NCBI GenBank assembly: GCA_009787445.1
Contig: WRFX01000004.1
Span: 1 to 44,757, forward strand
DNA: 44,757 nucleotides
DNA from: Chitinivibrionia bacterium
GTDB lineage: Bacteria > Fibrobacterota > Chitinivibrionia > Chitinivibrionales > Chitinivibrionaceae
Direction: 5' to 3'
The notes beneath the pieces were generated by a model. It worked only from the letters and a program-made list of their open reading frames with translations, was not told the origin of the DNA and did not search any database. Positions 25,298-33,770 of the stretch are shown here, one piece after another. Numbering within the stretch: the stretch's first letter is position 1; every line of letters begins with the position of its first letter. The position numbers were made by a program, and so were the translations under genes.

Positions 25298-27196
25298 ATG
25301 GCATTGCAAAGAAGAGGCAGAAAACTCGGCGAAATACTTTTGTCGCAGGGACTTATTACCGAAGAGCAACTTGACAAAGCGTACAGAGCGCAATCGGTAA
25401 CCGGACAAACGCTGGGGGCGGTTTTGGTTTCTGCGGGAGCCATTTCCGTGCAGGATTTAGGTTCGGTTTTGGGCGAACAAGTTCAAGTAGACGGACGAAA
25501 ACGAATCGGCGATATTCTTGTCGAGCAGGGAATTATTACAAAAGAACAACTCGAAGAAGCGTTAAGACAACAAAAGAGTTTAGGAAAAAAAATCGGCGAA
25601 ACGCTTGTAACTTTGGGATTTATATCGGAAGGCAAACTTATAGATATTTTAAGCGCGCAACTTGACGTTCAACATATTATCTTGGACGGAATAAAAGTTA
25701 GCCGCGAACTTACTATGCTTATTACGGAAGATATGTGTAAAAAATATAAAATAATTCCAATTTATTCCAAAGGCAACGTAATTACAATAGCGATGACCGA
25801 CCCGACTAATTTGCGCACAATAGACCATATAAAATTTGTAACGGGAAAAGAAATTGACGCCGTAATGGCGAGCGAAAAACAGATTTTAGCGGCGATAACC
25901 CGCGTTTACGAAGACAATCAAACGCGATTGAGCGATATGATAGCGAGTTCCGGCGGCGACACTTCTTTTGAAGTTGTAAAAGACGAAGAAGAACAGGAAG
26001 CGGTATCGGACGACGAAGGACAGCAAATTGTAAATATAGTAAATTTACTTATTCACGAAGCGATAGACAAAGACGTATCGGACATACATTTGGAGCCGAC
26101 CGACAACGGTTATCGCGTGCGTTATCGTATGGACGGACATTTGCAAACGGTGCAGGAATTGCCGCTAAATATTCGTCCGCAAATAATATCTCGTCTTAAA
26201 ATTCAGGGCGGTATGGATATTGCCGAAAAGAGAAAACCGCAAGACGGACGTATTAAAATAAAACATCAGGGAAGAATGGTCGACTTGCGCGTGTCGTCTT
26301 TTCCCGCGCTAACTCGTCAGGCGCAGTCAGAAAAAATAGTTATGCGTATTATCGACGCGCAAGGAAAGCAATTTACGCTGAAACAATTAGGATTTTCCGA
26401 CGAAATGCACGACAAATTTGAAGAGTTGATTCAAATTCCAAACGGAATTATTTTGGTAACGGGACCGACCGGAAGCGGTAAATCTTCCACTCTTTATGCG
26501 TCTTTGGAATTTATAAATAAACATTACGAATACAAAAAAAATATTATTACTATGGAAGACCCCGTAGAAAGTAACGTCGACGGAATTACGCAAGGACAAA
26601 TTAACGTAAAAGCGGGATTTACTTTCGCTTCGGGAATGCGTTCAATTTTACGTCAAGACCCCGATATAGTAATGGTCGGAGAAATGCGAGACACCGAAAC
26701 GGGCGAAATGGCGGTTCAGGCGGCGCTTACGGGACACGTCGTATTTTCTACGCTTCACACAAACGACTCCGCTTCGGCATTTACGCGACTTATAGATATG
26801 GGCGTGCAATCGTATTTAATAAGTTCGACGGTTCGCGGAGTTTTGGCGCAGCGTCTTGTGCGAAAAATTTGTTCTTCGTGTAGAGAAGAGTATGAACCCG
26901 AACCCGAAGCATTGCAGAGAGTAGGACTTCGCCCGGGCGTAAAATTATACAGAGGAAAAGGTTGTAGAAATTGTAAAAACACAGGTTACAAAGGAAGAAT
27001 GGGAATTTTTGAACTGCTTATTCCCGACCGTCAAGTGCAAAAATTAGTGATAGCAAAAGCGGAATCCGATGAGATAAAAGATTATATGGTAAAACGCGGC
27101 GACTTTACGACGCTTCGCCGCGACGGACTTATAAAAGCGTTAAAAGGCGAAACTACTCTCGAAATGGTTCTCGGCGCAACGCAAGAAAATGCGTAA
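25298..27196 (+). CDS. pilB: PilB/GspE-family assembly ATPase with tandem MshEN domains
   Basis: The 632-residue protein begins with two MshEN-type segments (RKLGEILLSQGLITEEQL and RIGDILVEQGIITKEQL, each followed by a second half), the fold that binds cyclic di-GMP in MshE. The ATPase core follows: Walker A GPTGSGKSS near residue 389, the Asp-box region, Walker B-like DIVMVGEMRD, and the His-box TGHVVFSTLHT. The C-terminal zinc site is CSSC...CRNC, and GRMGIFELL is conserved. It powers type IV pilus or type II secretion assembly. The other pilus genes are not in the window, so PilB versus GspE cannot be settled. Confidence 0.92.
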   Translation: MALQRRGRKLGEILLSQGLITEEQLDKAYRAQSVTGQTLGAVLVSAGAISVQDLGSVLGEQVQVDGRKRIGDILVEQGIITKEQLEEALRQQKSLGKKIGETLVTLGFISEGKLIDILSAQLDVQHIILDGIKVSRELTMLITEDMCKKYKIIPIYSKGNVITIAMTDPTNLRTIDHIKFVTGKEIDAVMASEKQILAAITRVYEDNQTRLSDMIASSGGDTSFEVVKDEEEQEAVSDDEGQQIVNIVNLLIHEAIDKDVSDIHLEPTDNGYRVRYRMDGHLQTVQELPLNIRPQIISRLKIQGGMDIAEKRKPQDGRIKIKHQGRMVDLRVSSFPALTRQAQSEKIVMRIIDAQGKQFTLKQLGFSDEMHDKFEELIQIPNGIILVTGPTGSGKSSTLYASLEFINKHYEYKKNIITMEDPVESNVDGITQGQINVKAGFTFASGMRSILRQDPDIVMVGEMRDTETGEMAVQAALTGHVVFSTLHTNDSASAFTRLIDMGVQSYLISSTVRGVLAQRLVRKICSSCREEYEPEPEALQRVGLRPGVKLYRGKGCRNCKNTGYKGRMGIFELLIPDRQVQKLVIAKAESDEIKDYMVKRGDFTTLRRDGLIKALKGETTLEMVLGATQENA

Positions 27197-27271
27197 AATA
27201 TGTAAATATTATTAAAAATTACAACTACAATTAAAATCACAGTTACATTAACTTAAAAAAAGGAGAAAAAA

Positions 27272-28927
27272 ATGAATGCTTTTAAATTTTTGTTTTTATT
27301 TACGGCAATGTCCGCAATTTCTTTGTTTGCGGAATTTGGCAAAACCCCGTTTGGATGGGGCGATTTTCGTTTCGGTTTGGTAAGCAATGGCTTGCCGTAT
27401 AATCCCACCGTTCCGCTTTCTTTTGATACGCGTCGGCTAAAAGTCGCGACGGAGGAGTTGGGAATAAAAATTGCGTATCGTTATAGATATGTAAACGAAG
27501 GCGTTGACCCGCGAGAAAACGCTTGCGTTAATTTATTTCCTTGGGCTTGGGACAACAACTATTCCAAAAAAGCAAAAGAATTGGCGGGAGTCGAATCGGC
27601 TTATGTAATTTACGTTTTACAGGAAGAAGGCGGACGTACAAAACTACTCGCGAATATGAACGACCCCGAAAAATCGCGGCTGTTTTTCTGGACTTTGCAA
27701 AAAGTTGCCGAAAACGCAAACGGCTACGGCTCCACAATAATAGTAGAACCGGACACTTGGGGATATTTTTTGCAAGACGCAAACAACAGTAGCGTCGGTT
27801 GGAACGGATTGGAAGTCGACCCGACAAAAATTCCCGCAAAAGTAAATAATTTAGAAAGTTTTACTATAAACGATTCGTCGGTAATTCGTCCAAATCCAAA
27901 CGCTCCGTGGGAAACGGACACAATGGTAACGCAAAAAACCATTTCTTTTGAATATTTAAGCGACTTGCCAAACACTATGGCGGGTTTTGGAGTCGCGATA
28001 ATTAGAACTATGCACAAATTTGCGCCCGATTGCTACGTCGGCTTTCTCGCTTCGCATTGGTCTGTAAATCTTCCCGGCTGGTCAGAAAAAGGATTAGCGT
28101 GGTCGTCGCCCGAACTTATTGACGCTTCGGCACAAGCAAACGTTGAGTTTTTTTCAAAAATGTACGGATTTTCAGACCCCGCAATTACGCTTAAATCAGG
28201 CGACAGAGCCGATTTTATAGGAGTGGAAAAAAACGGATGGTGCGCGGGCGAATACGAAGTCAAAAAAAATAATACGGATTGGTATTGGGACGACGCGGGA
28301 ATGGAAAAATATCTTGCGTGGACAAAAAAAATCGCGCAAGGACTTGACCTTCCCGTTATCGGCTGGCAAATATCAATAGGAAATATGGATAATCCAAACG
28401 TCGCAAACGGGTCGCAGTTTGCAAACGCTTGGAAAGATACTTTTTTCCCGTATTTTTTCAACAACGTAAATAAATTTATAGACGCGGGATTTATTGGCTT
28501 TTTGGTAGGAAAAGGACTTGCCGAAGGAACGGATTACACGCTTCCAAGCGAAAACATTGGCGAAAAAGGATGGTTTTTTAACCAACTTATAGAATTTGAC
28601 AAAAATAGACCGTATTACACCAAAAGCGACGAAATTGAAGGCGGCGGTAGCGATACTAAAATATTATCTCCTAACACCGACGCGAAAATCGCGGGAAAAT
28701 CGGCAAATTCCGTCGTCGCAAGCGTTAGCGCAAAAGGTTTAAATATTAGTTTGCCAAGTTTGGGAAACGCAAATGTTTTTGTCTATAACGTTTCGGGAAA
28801 AATAGTTTATAAAACGACGATAAATAAAAGCGCGACAATTCCCGTAGACAATTTTAAGCGCGGCGTTTATTTTGTAAAAACGGAATTTTACGGCAAAAAT
28901 TTTGTCTCGAAAATATTGCTGAAATAA
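27272..28927 (+). CDS. Secreted protein with type IX-like C-terminal sorting domain, possibly a TIM-barrel glycan hydrolase
   Basis: The 551-residue protein has a signal peptide (MNAFKFLFLFTAMSAISLFA). A domain of about 440 residues follows, with features suggestive of a beta/alpha barrel (STIIVEPDTWGYF, DLPVIGWQISIGN). A linker leads to a C-terminal segment (VFVYNVSGKIVY...FKRGVYFVKTEF...FVSKILLK) that matches the type A sorting domain of type IX secretion cargo. The glycan-hydrolase idea rests on fold impression and acidic residues only. AAGGAG precedes the ATG. A terminator follows. It is transcribed with or soon after pilB, 75 bases away. Confidence 0.7.
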   Translation: MNAFKFLFLFTAMSAISLFAEFGKTPFGWGDFRFGLVSNGLPYNPTVPLSFDTRRLKVATEELGIKIAYRYRYVNEGVDPRENACVNLFPWAWDNNYSKKAKELAGVESAYVIYVLQEEGGRTKLLANMNDPEKSRLFFWTLQKVAENANGYGSTIIVEPDTWGYFLQDANNSSVGWNGLEVDPTKIPAKVNNLESFTINDSSVIRPNPNAPWETDTMVTQKTISFEYLSDLPNTMAGFGVAIIRTMHKFAPDCYVGFLASHWSVNLPGWSEKGLAWSSPELIDASAQANVEFFSKMYGFSDPAITLKSGDRADFIGVEKNGWCAGEYEVKKNNTDWYWDDAGMEKYLAWTKKIAQGLDLPVIGWQISIGNMDNPNVANGSQFANAWKDTFFPYFFNNVNKFIDAGFIGFLVGKGLAEGTDYTLPSENIGEKGWFFNQLIEFDKNRPYYTKSDEIEGGGSDTKILSPNTDAKIAGKSANSVVASVSAKGLNISLPSLGNANVFVYNVSGKIVYKTTINKSATIPVDNFKRGVYFVKTEFYGKNFVSKILLK

Positions 28928-28940
28928 ATTAAATTTTAAT

Positions 28941-28983
28941 AAAAAAAGTCCCGCAAAAACTAAATTTTACGGGACTTTTTTTT
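28941..28983. terminator. Bidirectional intrinsic terminator
   Basis: AAAAAAAGTCCCG (28941-28953) pairs with CGGGACTTTTTTT starting at 28970, giving a long stem with A/T tracts on both sides. It serves the convergent genes ending at 28927 and 28986. Confidence 0.9.
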
Positions 28984-28985
28984 GT

Positions 28986-31900
28986 TTATTTTGATACCGA
29001 AATCGGCTTTTTAACGCTAAACTGCTCTACCGCGTCGTTGTCGTATTTTATTTCGCCCGTAACTATCGCCAAATAAGTTCCCGCGCCGACATTTCTGCCT
29101 TTAATATTTTTCGCGTTCCAAACGGCGACTCCCGCGACGGTTTTTCCTTTCGTGTGGACAAAAGCCAAAGTCATTTCGGTTAACACGTTGCCCAACGGGT
29201 CTATAATTGCCACTTTGCCTTTTTGTATGGTCGTGTCTGTCGCGCCGTCGAGTTCTAAAATTATCGCCGCGCCTTTGTTGTATTTAAGATTGTAATGCGA
29301 CACAAGTCCTTCGTCGAGCGGTTTCGGTTCGCCGTTGGACAAACGCAAAGGTTGCGGAATTATATGCAAAGTATATTTTCCCTTACGAGTAGAACGCAAA
29401 GGCGCTTTTGTCGTTTTGTCGTTTTGCGCGTTGTTTTTTAAATCTTTTGCGTTTCCGCCGGTTAAGTTTATCCAAATACTGTCGCCGGTGGCGGGACTTA
29501 CGTCGTAATTGCCGAAATACGCTTTTTTAACTTTATAAAGCCATTCGTCTTGCTTTCCCGCTATTTTCGGTTCTCCGTTAAAATCCATATAATACGTATC
29601 GCCGGAAGAAGTTTGGAAAAATCCGTAAATATCGCCTTGACTTAAACTTTGCAAATTTTCGCTAAACACAACTTTAAGCGTAGTATCTTTGTCTTCTTCG
29701 GAAACTTCGTAATCGGCGCGCAAAATTACCGGCGCGACTTCGTCTTCGGGAGTTATATTGCCGCTGGGTAAAGATACGTCAATATCTTCTCCGCCTTCGC
29801 TTACCGTAAAACTGCCGCCTGTGAGAGAAATTTTATCGTCAGTCAATATGGAAGTTTTTGGCAAATTTTCATCGCGCTTTCCGTCGTTATATGCAAGTTT
29901 AGCCGCTTTTTCTACGACGTTAATCTTAAATCCGTCCGTCGTAGTTTGCGCATTGCCTGTTATTTCAAAATTTCTACTACCGTTGAGAGAAAGTTTATCT
30001 TTAATTTGTTGCGCAATAGCGGAATTAAACGTTATTCCTTCCGTCAATTCCAAAATTATTTCTATTTCGTCGATATATCCGTCGCGTAAATTTCTATCGA
30101 TATTCGACGAAATTCCCGAATGCGTATCGCGATAAATTGCCGAAATTATTTTTATTCCTTCTTGCGACGGGTCGTCCGATATTATAGTTATCGTTCTGTT
30201 GTCTCCCACATTTCCGCTTCCGCCCTCGCAGGATTGCGTAGTATATGTGCCGCTTATATTCAAAGAAAAATTCTGGTTAGTTTGTTCGTCGCCGTCGTCT
30301 ACAATAAGTATGGGAATAGAATCTTCCTGTTTTCCTCTATTGAAAGTTAAACTGCCGCTTTTGCTTTTAACAAAAGCCCTTTGTCCGTTATATGCAACGC
30401 CCCCCCCCGTTCTCCACGCGGAACCGTCGGATGTGGGAAAATCTGTTAATTCGCCGATAGTTGCCGAGCCGTCAATTACGGTATAAGACAAAGTTAACGG
30501 ATTGTCGCCCTGATACGGTTCTTCTAATTCTACTTTAATATAGCCAATATAATCTTTGTTTTTGTCGCGAGAATATGAATATCCGCCCGTATAACTCGGA
30601 TTAGTTAAACTCTCGTTCCAATTTTTATCTTCCAAAAATTTTTCGGTTATTACTTTTGCCCGAATGTCCGGCGGAGCAAGCGGAACATATTCAAAAAAGT
30701 CGGCTTGGAAGCAAGCGCGAGTACAACCCGCAATCGAACTCGGAGAATTATAAGCATAAGAAAAATTTACGTCTTTTGCCAACAACTGTCCTATTACCGT
30801 CGCTCCGCACATAATAAACATACCCCCGTGCGGCGCTATAAAAGTTCCGATAGAAGCGGAACCTTCGGAACCGAAAGTTATCGTCGAATTCGCGTTTGTA
30901 TAATCGCCGTTGTCGCCGGTTTCAGTTCCCGTACCGAACGCAATAACCAATATTTTTCCCGACGAACCATCCGGAATCCCGCAAGCGCCGACGGCAAACC
31001 CCTCCGGCGCGAAAATACCGCCTTTGGACGCGACAACAAATTTTTCTTTAACGTATATAACCGTTTTATAATCGTCGTTTGTCTTTCGTATCAATAATTT
31101 CGCTCCTTCTCCGATAGTTACGCTTCCGTTAAAAAAATACGTTCCCGCGTTCATATACACTGTGGAATTGTTTGCTAATATCAAATTTCCGTAACTGCCC
31201 GGATTTATAACGTCTCCCGTCGGGCTTGAACTTTGAGTAAATTTTGATTGAACGTATTCCAATTTGGGAAATCTCGGTCTGAATTTTCCGTTGTTTGCCG
31301 CGTCCGCTCTTGTTCTCAGATTGGCGCCATCGTTGGTTATAGTGGCGTTATCCGGGTCGGAATATGGCGGATGCGATAATTTTGTATAACTGCTGGAATT
31401 ACCGGGCGTACCTTCGTAATAACTTACGGGAGCATTGCCGTGCGTAGTGATTGTTTTTTTGACATTTCTAAAATAACCGCCTTTAGTCGATTGAAAATGA
31501 ATATTGCCTCCAACGCCGCTCGAAGCGACTTCTAACTGCTCGCTCAATATTCCCGCGGTTCCTATAATACCGGCTTTTGGAGTGTACGTATCGCTACCCC
31601 GCGCATAATATACATTATCCGCATATACGGAATGTTCTAGCAAATACGGGTCTATAATTGGATTGTCCAAGTCGCAACCCAAAGTCATAAACTGCTGTTC
31701 GAGGTTAGGAATACTTACGGTGCCGTCGTCGCCGCAAGGACCTACCAATTCAAAATATTCCGTGTTTGTAGGGTCAGGACAAATTCTTCCGCCGTCACCA
31801 GTACAATTTATGCCTTCTTTTTTAGATAGGTACAAATTTCCATTGTAAGTATATCTTTTTCCTATTCCCGTCTGATTATACCACGGATTCGTAGGAGTCG

Positions 31901-32000
31901 TCCATTCGGGAACTCCTTCACAGGGGTCTATTGCCATTACTATCCCGTAACAGCACAATATTAACAAAATAACAAAATCAATCTTTCGCAATTTTCTCAT
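28986..32000 (-). CDS. Large surface/adhesin-like protein with poly-G tract
   Basis: The 1004-residue protein has an N-terminal signal segment (VILLILCCYGIVMA). A region of about 400 residues follows with repeated short beta motifs (NSTVYMNAGTYFFNGSVTIGEGA, SASIGTFIAPHGGMF, GQLLAKDVNFSYA), similar to DUF7305/polymer-forming surface proteins. A Calx-beta-like region comes next (IPILIVDDGDEQTNQNF). An Ig-like repeat (APVILRADYEV...LKVVFSENL) leads into a FlgD-like C-terminus (AIIDPLGNVL...GRNVGAGTYLAIV...KKPISV), both shared with the protein at 1565-4993. GGAGG lies seven bases before the ATG. A run of nine G on the coding strand near residue 531 could switch it off by slippage. Confidence 0.8.
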   Translation of the reverse strand: MRKLRKIDFVILLILCCYGIVMAIDPCEGVPEWTTPTNPWYNQTGIGKRYTYNGNLYLSKKEGINCTGDGGRICPDPTNTEYFELVGPCGDDGTVSIPNLEQQFMTLGCDLDNPIIDPYLLEHSVYADNVYYARGSDTYTPKAGIIGTAGILSEQLEVASSGVGGNIHFQSTKGGYFRNVKKTITTHGNAPVSYYEGTPGNSSSYTKLSHPPYSDPDNATITNDGANLRTRADAANNGKFRPRFPKLEYVQSKFTQSSSPTGDVINPGSYGNLILANNSTVYMNAGTYFFNGSVTIGEGAKLLIRKTNDDYKTVIYVKEKFVVASKGGIFAPEGFAVGACGIPDGSSGKILVIAFGTGTETGDNGDYTNANSTITFGSEGSASIGTFIAPHGGMFIMCGATVIGQLLAKDVNFSYAYNSPSSIAGCTRACFQADFFEYVPLAPPDIRAKVITEKFLEDKNWNESLTNPSYTGGYSYSRDKNKDYIGYIKVELEEPYQGDNPLTLSYTVIDGSATIGELTDFPTSDGSAWRTGGGVAYNGQRAFVKSKSGSLTFNRGKQEDSIPILIVDDGDEQTNQNFSLNISGTYTTQSCEGGSGNVGDNRTITIISDDPSQEGIKIISAIYRDTHSGISSNIDRNLRDGYIDEIEIILELTEGITFNSAIAQQIKDKLSLNGSRNFEITGNAQTTTDGFKINVVEKAAKLAYNDGKRDENLPKTSILTDDKISLTGGSFTVSEGGEDIDVSLPSGNITPEDEVAPVILRADYEVSEEDKDTTLKVVFSENLQSLSQGDIYGFFQTSSGDTYYMDFNGEPKIAGKQDEWLYKVKKAYFGNYDVSPATGDSIWINLTGGNAKDLKNNAQNDKTTKAPLRSTRKGKYTLHIIPQPLRLSNGEPKPLDEGLVSHYNLKYNKGAAIILELDGATDTTIQKGKVAIIDPLGNVLTEMTLAFVHTKGKTVAGVAVWNAKNIKGRNVGAGTYLAIVTGEIKYDNDAVEQFSVKKPISVSK
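30400..30408 (-). repeat. Homopolymeric G9 tract inside the adhesin gene
   Basis: Nine C on the plus strand (nine G in the coding sense) encode Gly-Gly-Gly in RTGGGVAYN. It is the only G/C homopolymer of this length I saw in the window and stands out in AT-rich DNA. Loss or gain of one base would shift the frame about halfway through the protein and remove its C-terminal domain. Confidence 0.8.
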
Positions 32001-32049
32001 AAAACAACCTCCGTTTTTTGTTTAAATTTTTATTTTTTTGTACAAGAAT

Positions 32050-32077
32050 ATAATATATGCGCAAATTGTTTTGTCGA
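32050..32077 (-). promoter_or_regulatory. Promoter TCGACA-N16-TATTAT for the adhesin gene
   Basis: On the minus strand TCGACA (32077-32072) and TATTAT (32055-32050) are 16 bases apart, about 50 bases before the ATG at 32000. Nearly the same sequence occurs at 32780-32809 before the first PIN gene, because both lie in the duplicated unit. Confidence 0.5.
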
Positions 32078-32112
32078 AAAATTTAATTATATTAAATGTT
32101 ATAGCGTTTTTT

Positions 32113-32298
32113 TTATAGGACTATTCCTTTCGCGGCGCGTCGGGCGGTTATGTATTCTTCAAATTCCGCTCCTGATTTTTTTAAGTATTCGGAAATTTCG
32201 CCTCTTTTCATTGTGGCAAATTTCGCGTCTAATTCGTCTTTAATTGCCCGCACGCCTTTTATGCAGTCCCAGCGAAAGTCATCATCGTCAATCGTCAT
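32113..32298 (-). CDS. Small PIN-partner protein, putative antitoxin (copy 1)
   Basis: The 61-residue protein (DCIKGVRAIKDEL, TMKRGEISEYLKK, EEYITARRA) is helical and charged. It overlaps the end of the upstream PIN gene by 11 bases, so the two are translationally coupled. Small proteins with a D-C-[IV]-[KE]...K-I start are common beside PIN-domain proteins and are often labelled toxin-antitoxin partners. A GGGGG site precedes the ATG. The order toxin first, partner second is the reverse of most VapBC pairs. No DNA-binding domain is obvious. The antitoxin role is inferred. Confidence 0.6.
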   Translation of the reverse strand: MTIDDDDFRWDCIKGVRAIKDELDAKFATMKRGEISEYLKKSGAEFEEYITARRAAKGIVL

Positions 32299-32752
32299 CG
32301 TAAACCCCCATTTCTTTTGGCGAACGTATCTCTAAATGTTTATAACCGTTCTTTATGTTCACTGAATTATAGCCTTTGATTCTTTCTACGTTCACAATAT
32401 GTTTAAAATTCCAACTTACTAAATAATCAATGTTATTTATTGTCGCTGTTGCAATGTGAATGCAGTCGTCTCTGCTTGTTTTGCCGACAACTTTTTCTTT
32501 AAGATATTCGTCCGCTAAATCTTCATATTCGGGCAACACTTCTATTGACTGATATTTTATATCTTCCAAAAGATTTTTTACGTTTTCAGGCGCGGTTTCT
32601 AATTCTCTTTTTACCAAATCGGAAATAAAAACGATATACTTTCCCGCTTTAATTTTTTCAAAAAGCAAGCGGGTATCTTGTTTAAATATATCGTCGAAGA
32701 AACCGCCAAAAATCGACGTGTCTAAATACAAAGACGTTTTTTTATTTATCAT
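32288..32752 (-). CDS. PIN-domain protein, VapC-like putative RNase toxin (copy 1)
   Basis: The 154-residue protein has the PIN layout: LYLDTSIFGG with Asp11, a conserved Glu near 50 (KRELE), DDCIHIATA with acidic residues near 94, and WNFKHIV. These residues bind the metal of the PIN RNase active site, so the enzyme looks intact. It is followed by an overlapping small gene. TAAAAAGGAG precedes the ATG. A promoter copied with the duplication (32780-32809) lies about 28 bases upstream. Many PIN proteins are tRNA or rRNA endonucleases; the target here is unknown. Confidence 0.85.
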   Translation of the reverse strand: MINKKTSLYLDTSIFGGFFDDIFKQDTRLLFEKIKAGKYIVFISDLVKRELETAPENVKNLLEDIKYQSIEVLPEYEDLADEYLKEKVVGKTSRDDCIHIATATINNIDYLVSWNFKHIVNVERIKGYNSVNIKNGYKHLEIRSPKEMGVYDDD

Positions 32753-32779
32753 TTTACTCCTTTTTATATTCCTAAATAA

Positions 32780-32809
32780 AATATAATATATGCCAAATTG
32801 TTTTGTCGA
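32780..32809 (-). promoter_or_regulatory. Promoter TCGACA-N18-TATATT for PIN gene copy 1
   Basis: On the minus strand TCGACA (32809-32804) and TATATT (32785-32780) are 18 bases apart. It is the duplicate of the promoter at 32050-32077, with one base missing between the boxes (GGCAT versus GCGCAT). Confidence 0.5.
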
Positions 32810-32844
32810 AAAATTTAATTATATTAAGTGTTATAGCGTTTTTT

Positions 32845-33027
32845 TTATAGGACTATTCCTTCTTTTGCGCGTAAAGAAGTAATGTATTCTGTAAATCTTA
32901 TATGCGATTTTTTTAAATATTCGGAAAGTTCGCCTCTTTTCATTGTAGAGAATTTTTTATTTAGTTTATTTCTAATTTCCCGCGTCATTTCCACACAATC
33001 ACAACTAAACTCATCATTGCTCATCAT
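32845..33027 (-). CDS. Small PIN-partner protein, putative antitoxin (copy 2)
   Basis: The 60-residue protein is the sister of that at 32113-32298. It shares DC[IV], KF[AS]TMKRGE, SEYLKKS, EYIT and the GIVL C-terminus, but differs much more than the PIN genes do. Two adjacent ATGs (33027 and 33024) are possible starts. It overlaps the end of PIN copy 2 by 14 bases. The changed residues cluster in the N-terminal helix and around residues 41-44, where contact with the PIN partner might be made; that is inference. Confidence 0.6.
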   Translation of the reverse strand: MMSNDEFSCDCVEMTREIRNKLNKKFSTMKRGELSEYLKKSHIRFTEYITSLRAKEGIVL

Positions 33028-33475
33028 ATACTAACTCCTTCGGCGAATAAATTTCTAAACGTTTATAATTGTTCTTTAAGTTCACGATATTATATCCTTT
33101 GATTCTGTCGGCGCGAACAATATGCTTAAAATTCCAACTGACCAAATAATCAATATTGTTTATGGTTGCCGTTGCGATGTGTATGCAGTCCTCTCTGTTT
33201 GTTTTGCCGACAACGTTTTCTCTAATATATTCATCCGCTAAATCTTCATATTCGGGCAATACTTCTATTGACTGATATTTTATATCTTTCAAAAGATTTT
33301 TTACGTTTTCAGGCGCATTTTCCAACTCGTCTTCTACCAAATCGGAAATAAAAACAATATACTTTCCCGCTTTTATTTTATCAAAAAGCAAGCGGGTATC
33401 TTGTTTAAATATATCGTCGAAGAAACCGCCAAAAATCGACGTGTCCAAATACAAAGACGTTTTTTTATTTACCAT
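33014..33475 (-). CDS. PIN-domain protein, VapC-like putative RNase toxin (copy 2)
   Basis: The 153-residue protein is nearly the same as copy 1, with the same acidic motif set (LYLDTS, EDELE, EDCIHIATA). It lies 12 bases downstream of vapD, so it is probably transcribed with vapD and its partner rather than from its own promoter. The start is supported by AGGAGAAAAATG. The differences from copy 1 are scattered, some at the surface segments VKREL/VEDEL and YLKEK/YIREN. Confidence 0.85.
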   Translation of the reverse strand: MVNKKTSLYLDTSIFGGFFDDIFKQDTRLLFDKIKAGKYIVFISDLVEDELENAPENVKNLLKDIKYQSIEVLPEYEDLADEYIRENVVGKTNREDCIHIATATINNIDYLVSWNFKHIVRADRIKGYNIVNLKNNYKRLEIYSPKELVYDEQ

Positions 33476-33487
33476 TTTTCTCCTTTT

Positions 33488-33769
33488 CTATGTTTGTTTG
33501 AACAAGTTTGTAAAATTAGACCAATCTTCTACGCGGAACCCACGAATATCGCGAACAGATTTTTTAAACCATTCTATTTTTCTTAAACCGTCTATTGCCG
33601 CAAAAAGATTTCCCATATCATTGTTTTGCGTTAAATATACGCTTCCTTGCATACGATAAAAATCCCATTTACGCATTTCCTTATTTATTTCAAAATATGC
33701 GTTGTTATACGGCTCGCCATAATTTTGTTTAAGCCCTTCAATAGACATATCAAAAGCAATTGCAAACAT
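33488..33769 (-). CDS. vapD: VapD-family endoribonuclease
   Basis: The 93-residue protein matches VapD: MFAIAFDMSIEGLKQNYG, GSVYLTQN, DMGNLFAAIDGL, and SVRDIRGFRVEDWS. VapD has a ferredoxin-like fold related to Cas2 and cleaves mRNA; it acts as a toxin or persistence factor in several pathogens. The gene starts one base after the stop of the small partner at 33771 and leads into PIN copy 2. No cas genes or repeats are nearby, so it is not Cas2. Confidence 0.9.
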   Translation of the reverse strand: MFAIAFDMSIEGLKQNYGEPYNNAYFEINKEMRKWDFYRMQGSVYLTQNNDMGNLFAAIDGLRKIEWFKKSVRDIRGFRVEDWSNFTNLFKQT

Positions 33770-33770
33770 A

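Larger units (their letters stand above)
32047..33475. repeat. Tandem duplication of a PIN-toxin/small-partner unit
   Basis: Two units of about 730 bases lie head to tail (32047 to about 32760, and about 32779 to 33475). The noncoding part (AATATAATATATG...TATAGGACTATTCC, 32047-32130 versus 32781-32861) is nearly identical. The PIN proteins are roughly 85% identical by eye; the small partners only about 59% (32 of 54 aligned residues). Confidence 0.85.

Noticed and set aside
32046-32062. Sigma54 (-24/-12) promoter
   Set aside because: TTTGGCA/TTTGCGCA looks like a -24 box, but no TTGC box follows at the required distance in any copy.
33488-33769. Cas2 of a CRISPR system
   Set aside because: The sequence fits VapD, with its small partner upstream and no cas1, repeats or other cas genes nearby.
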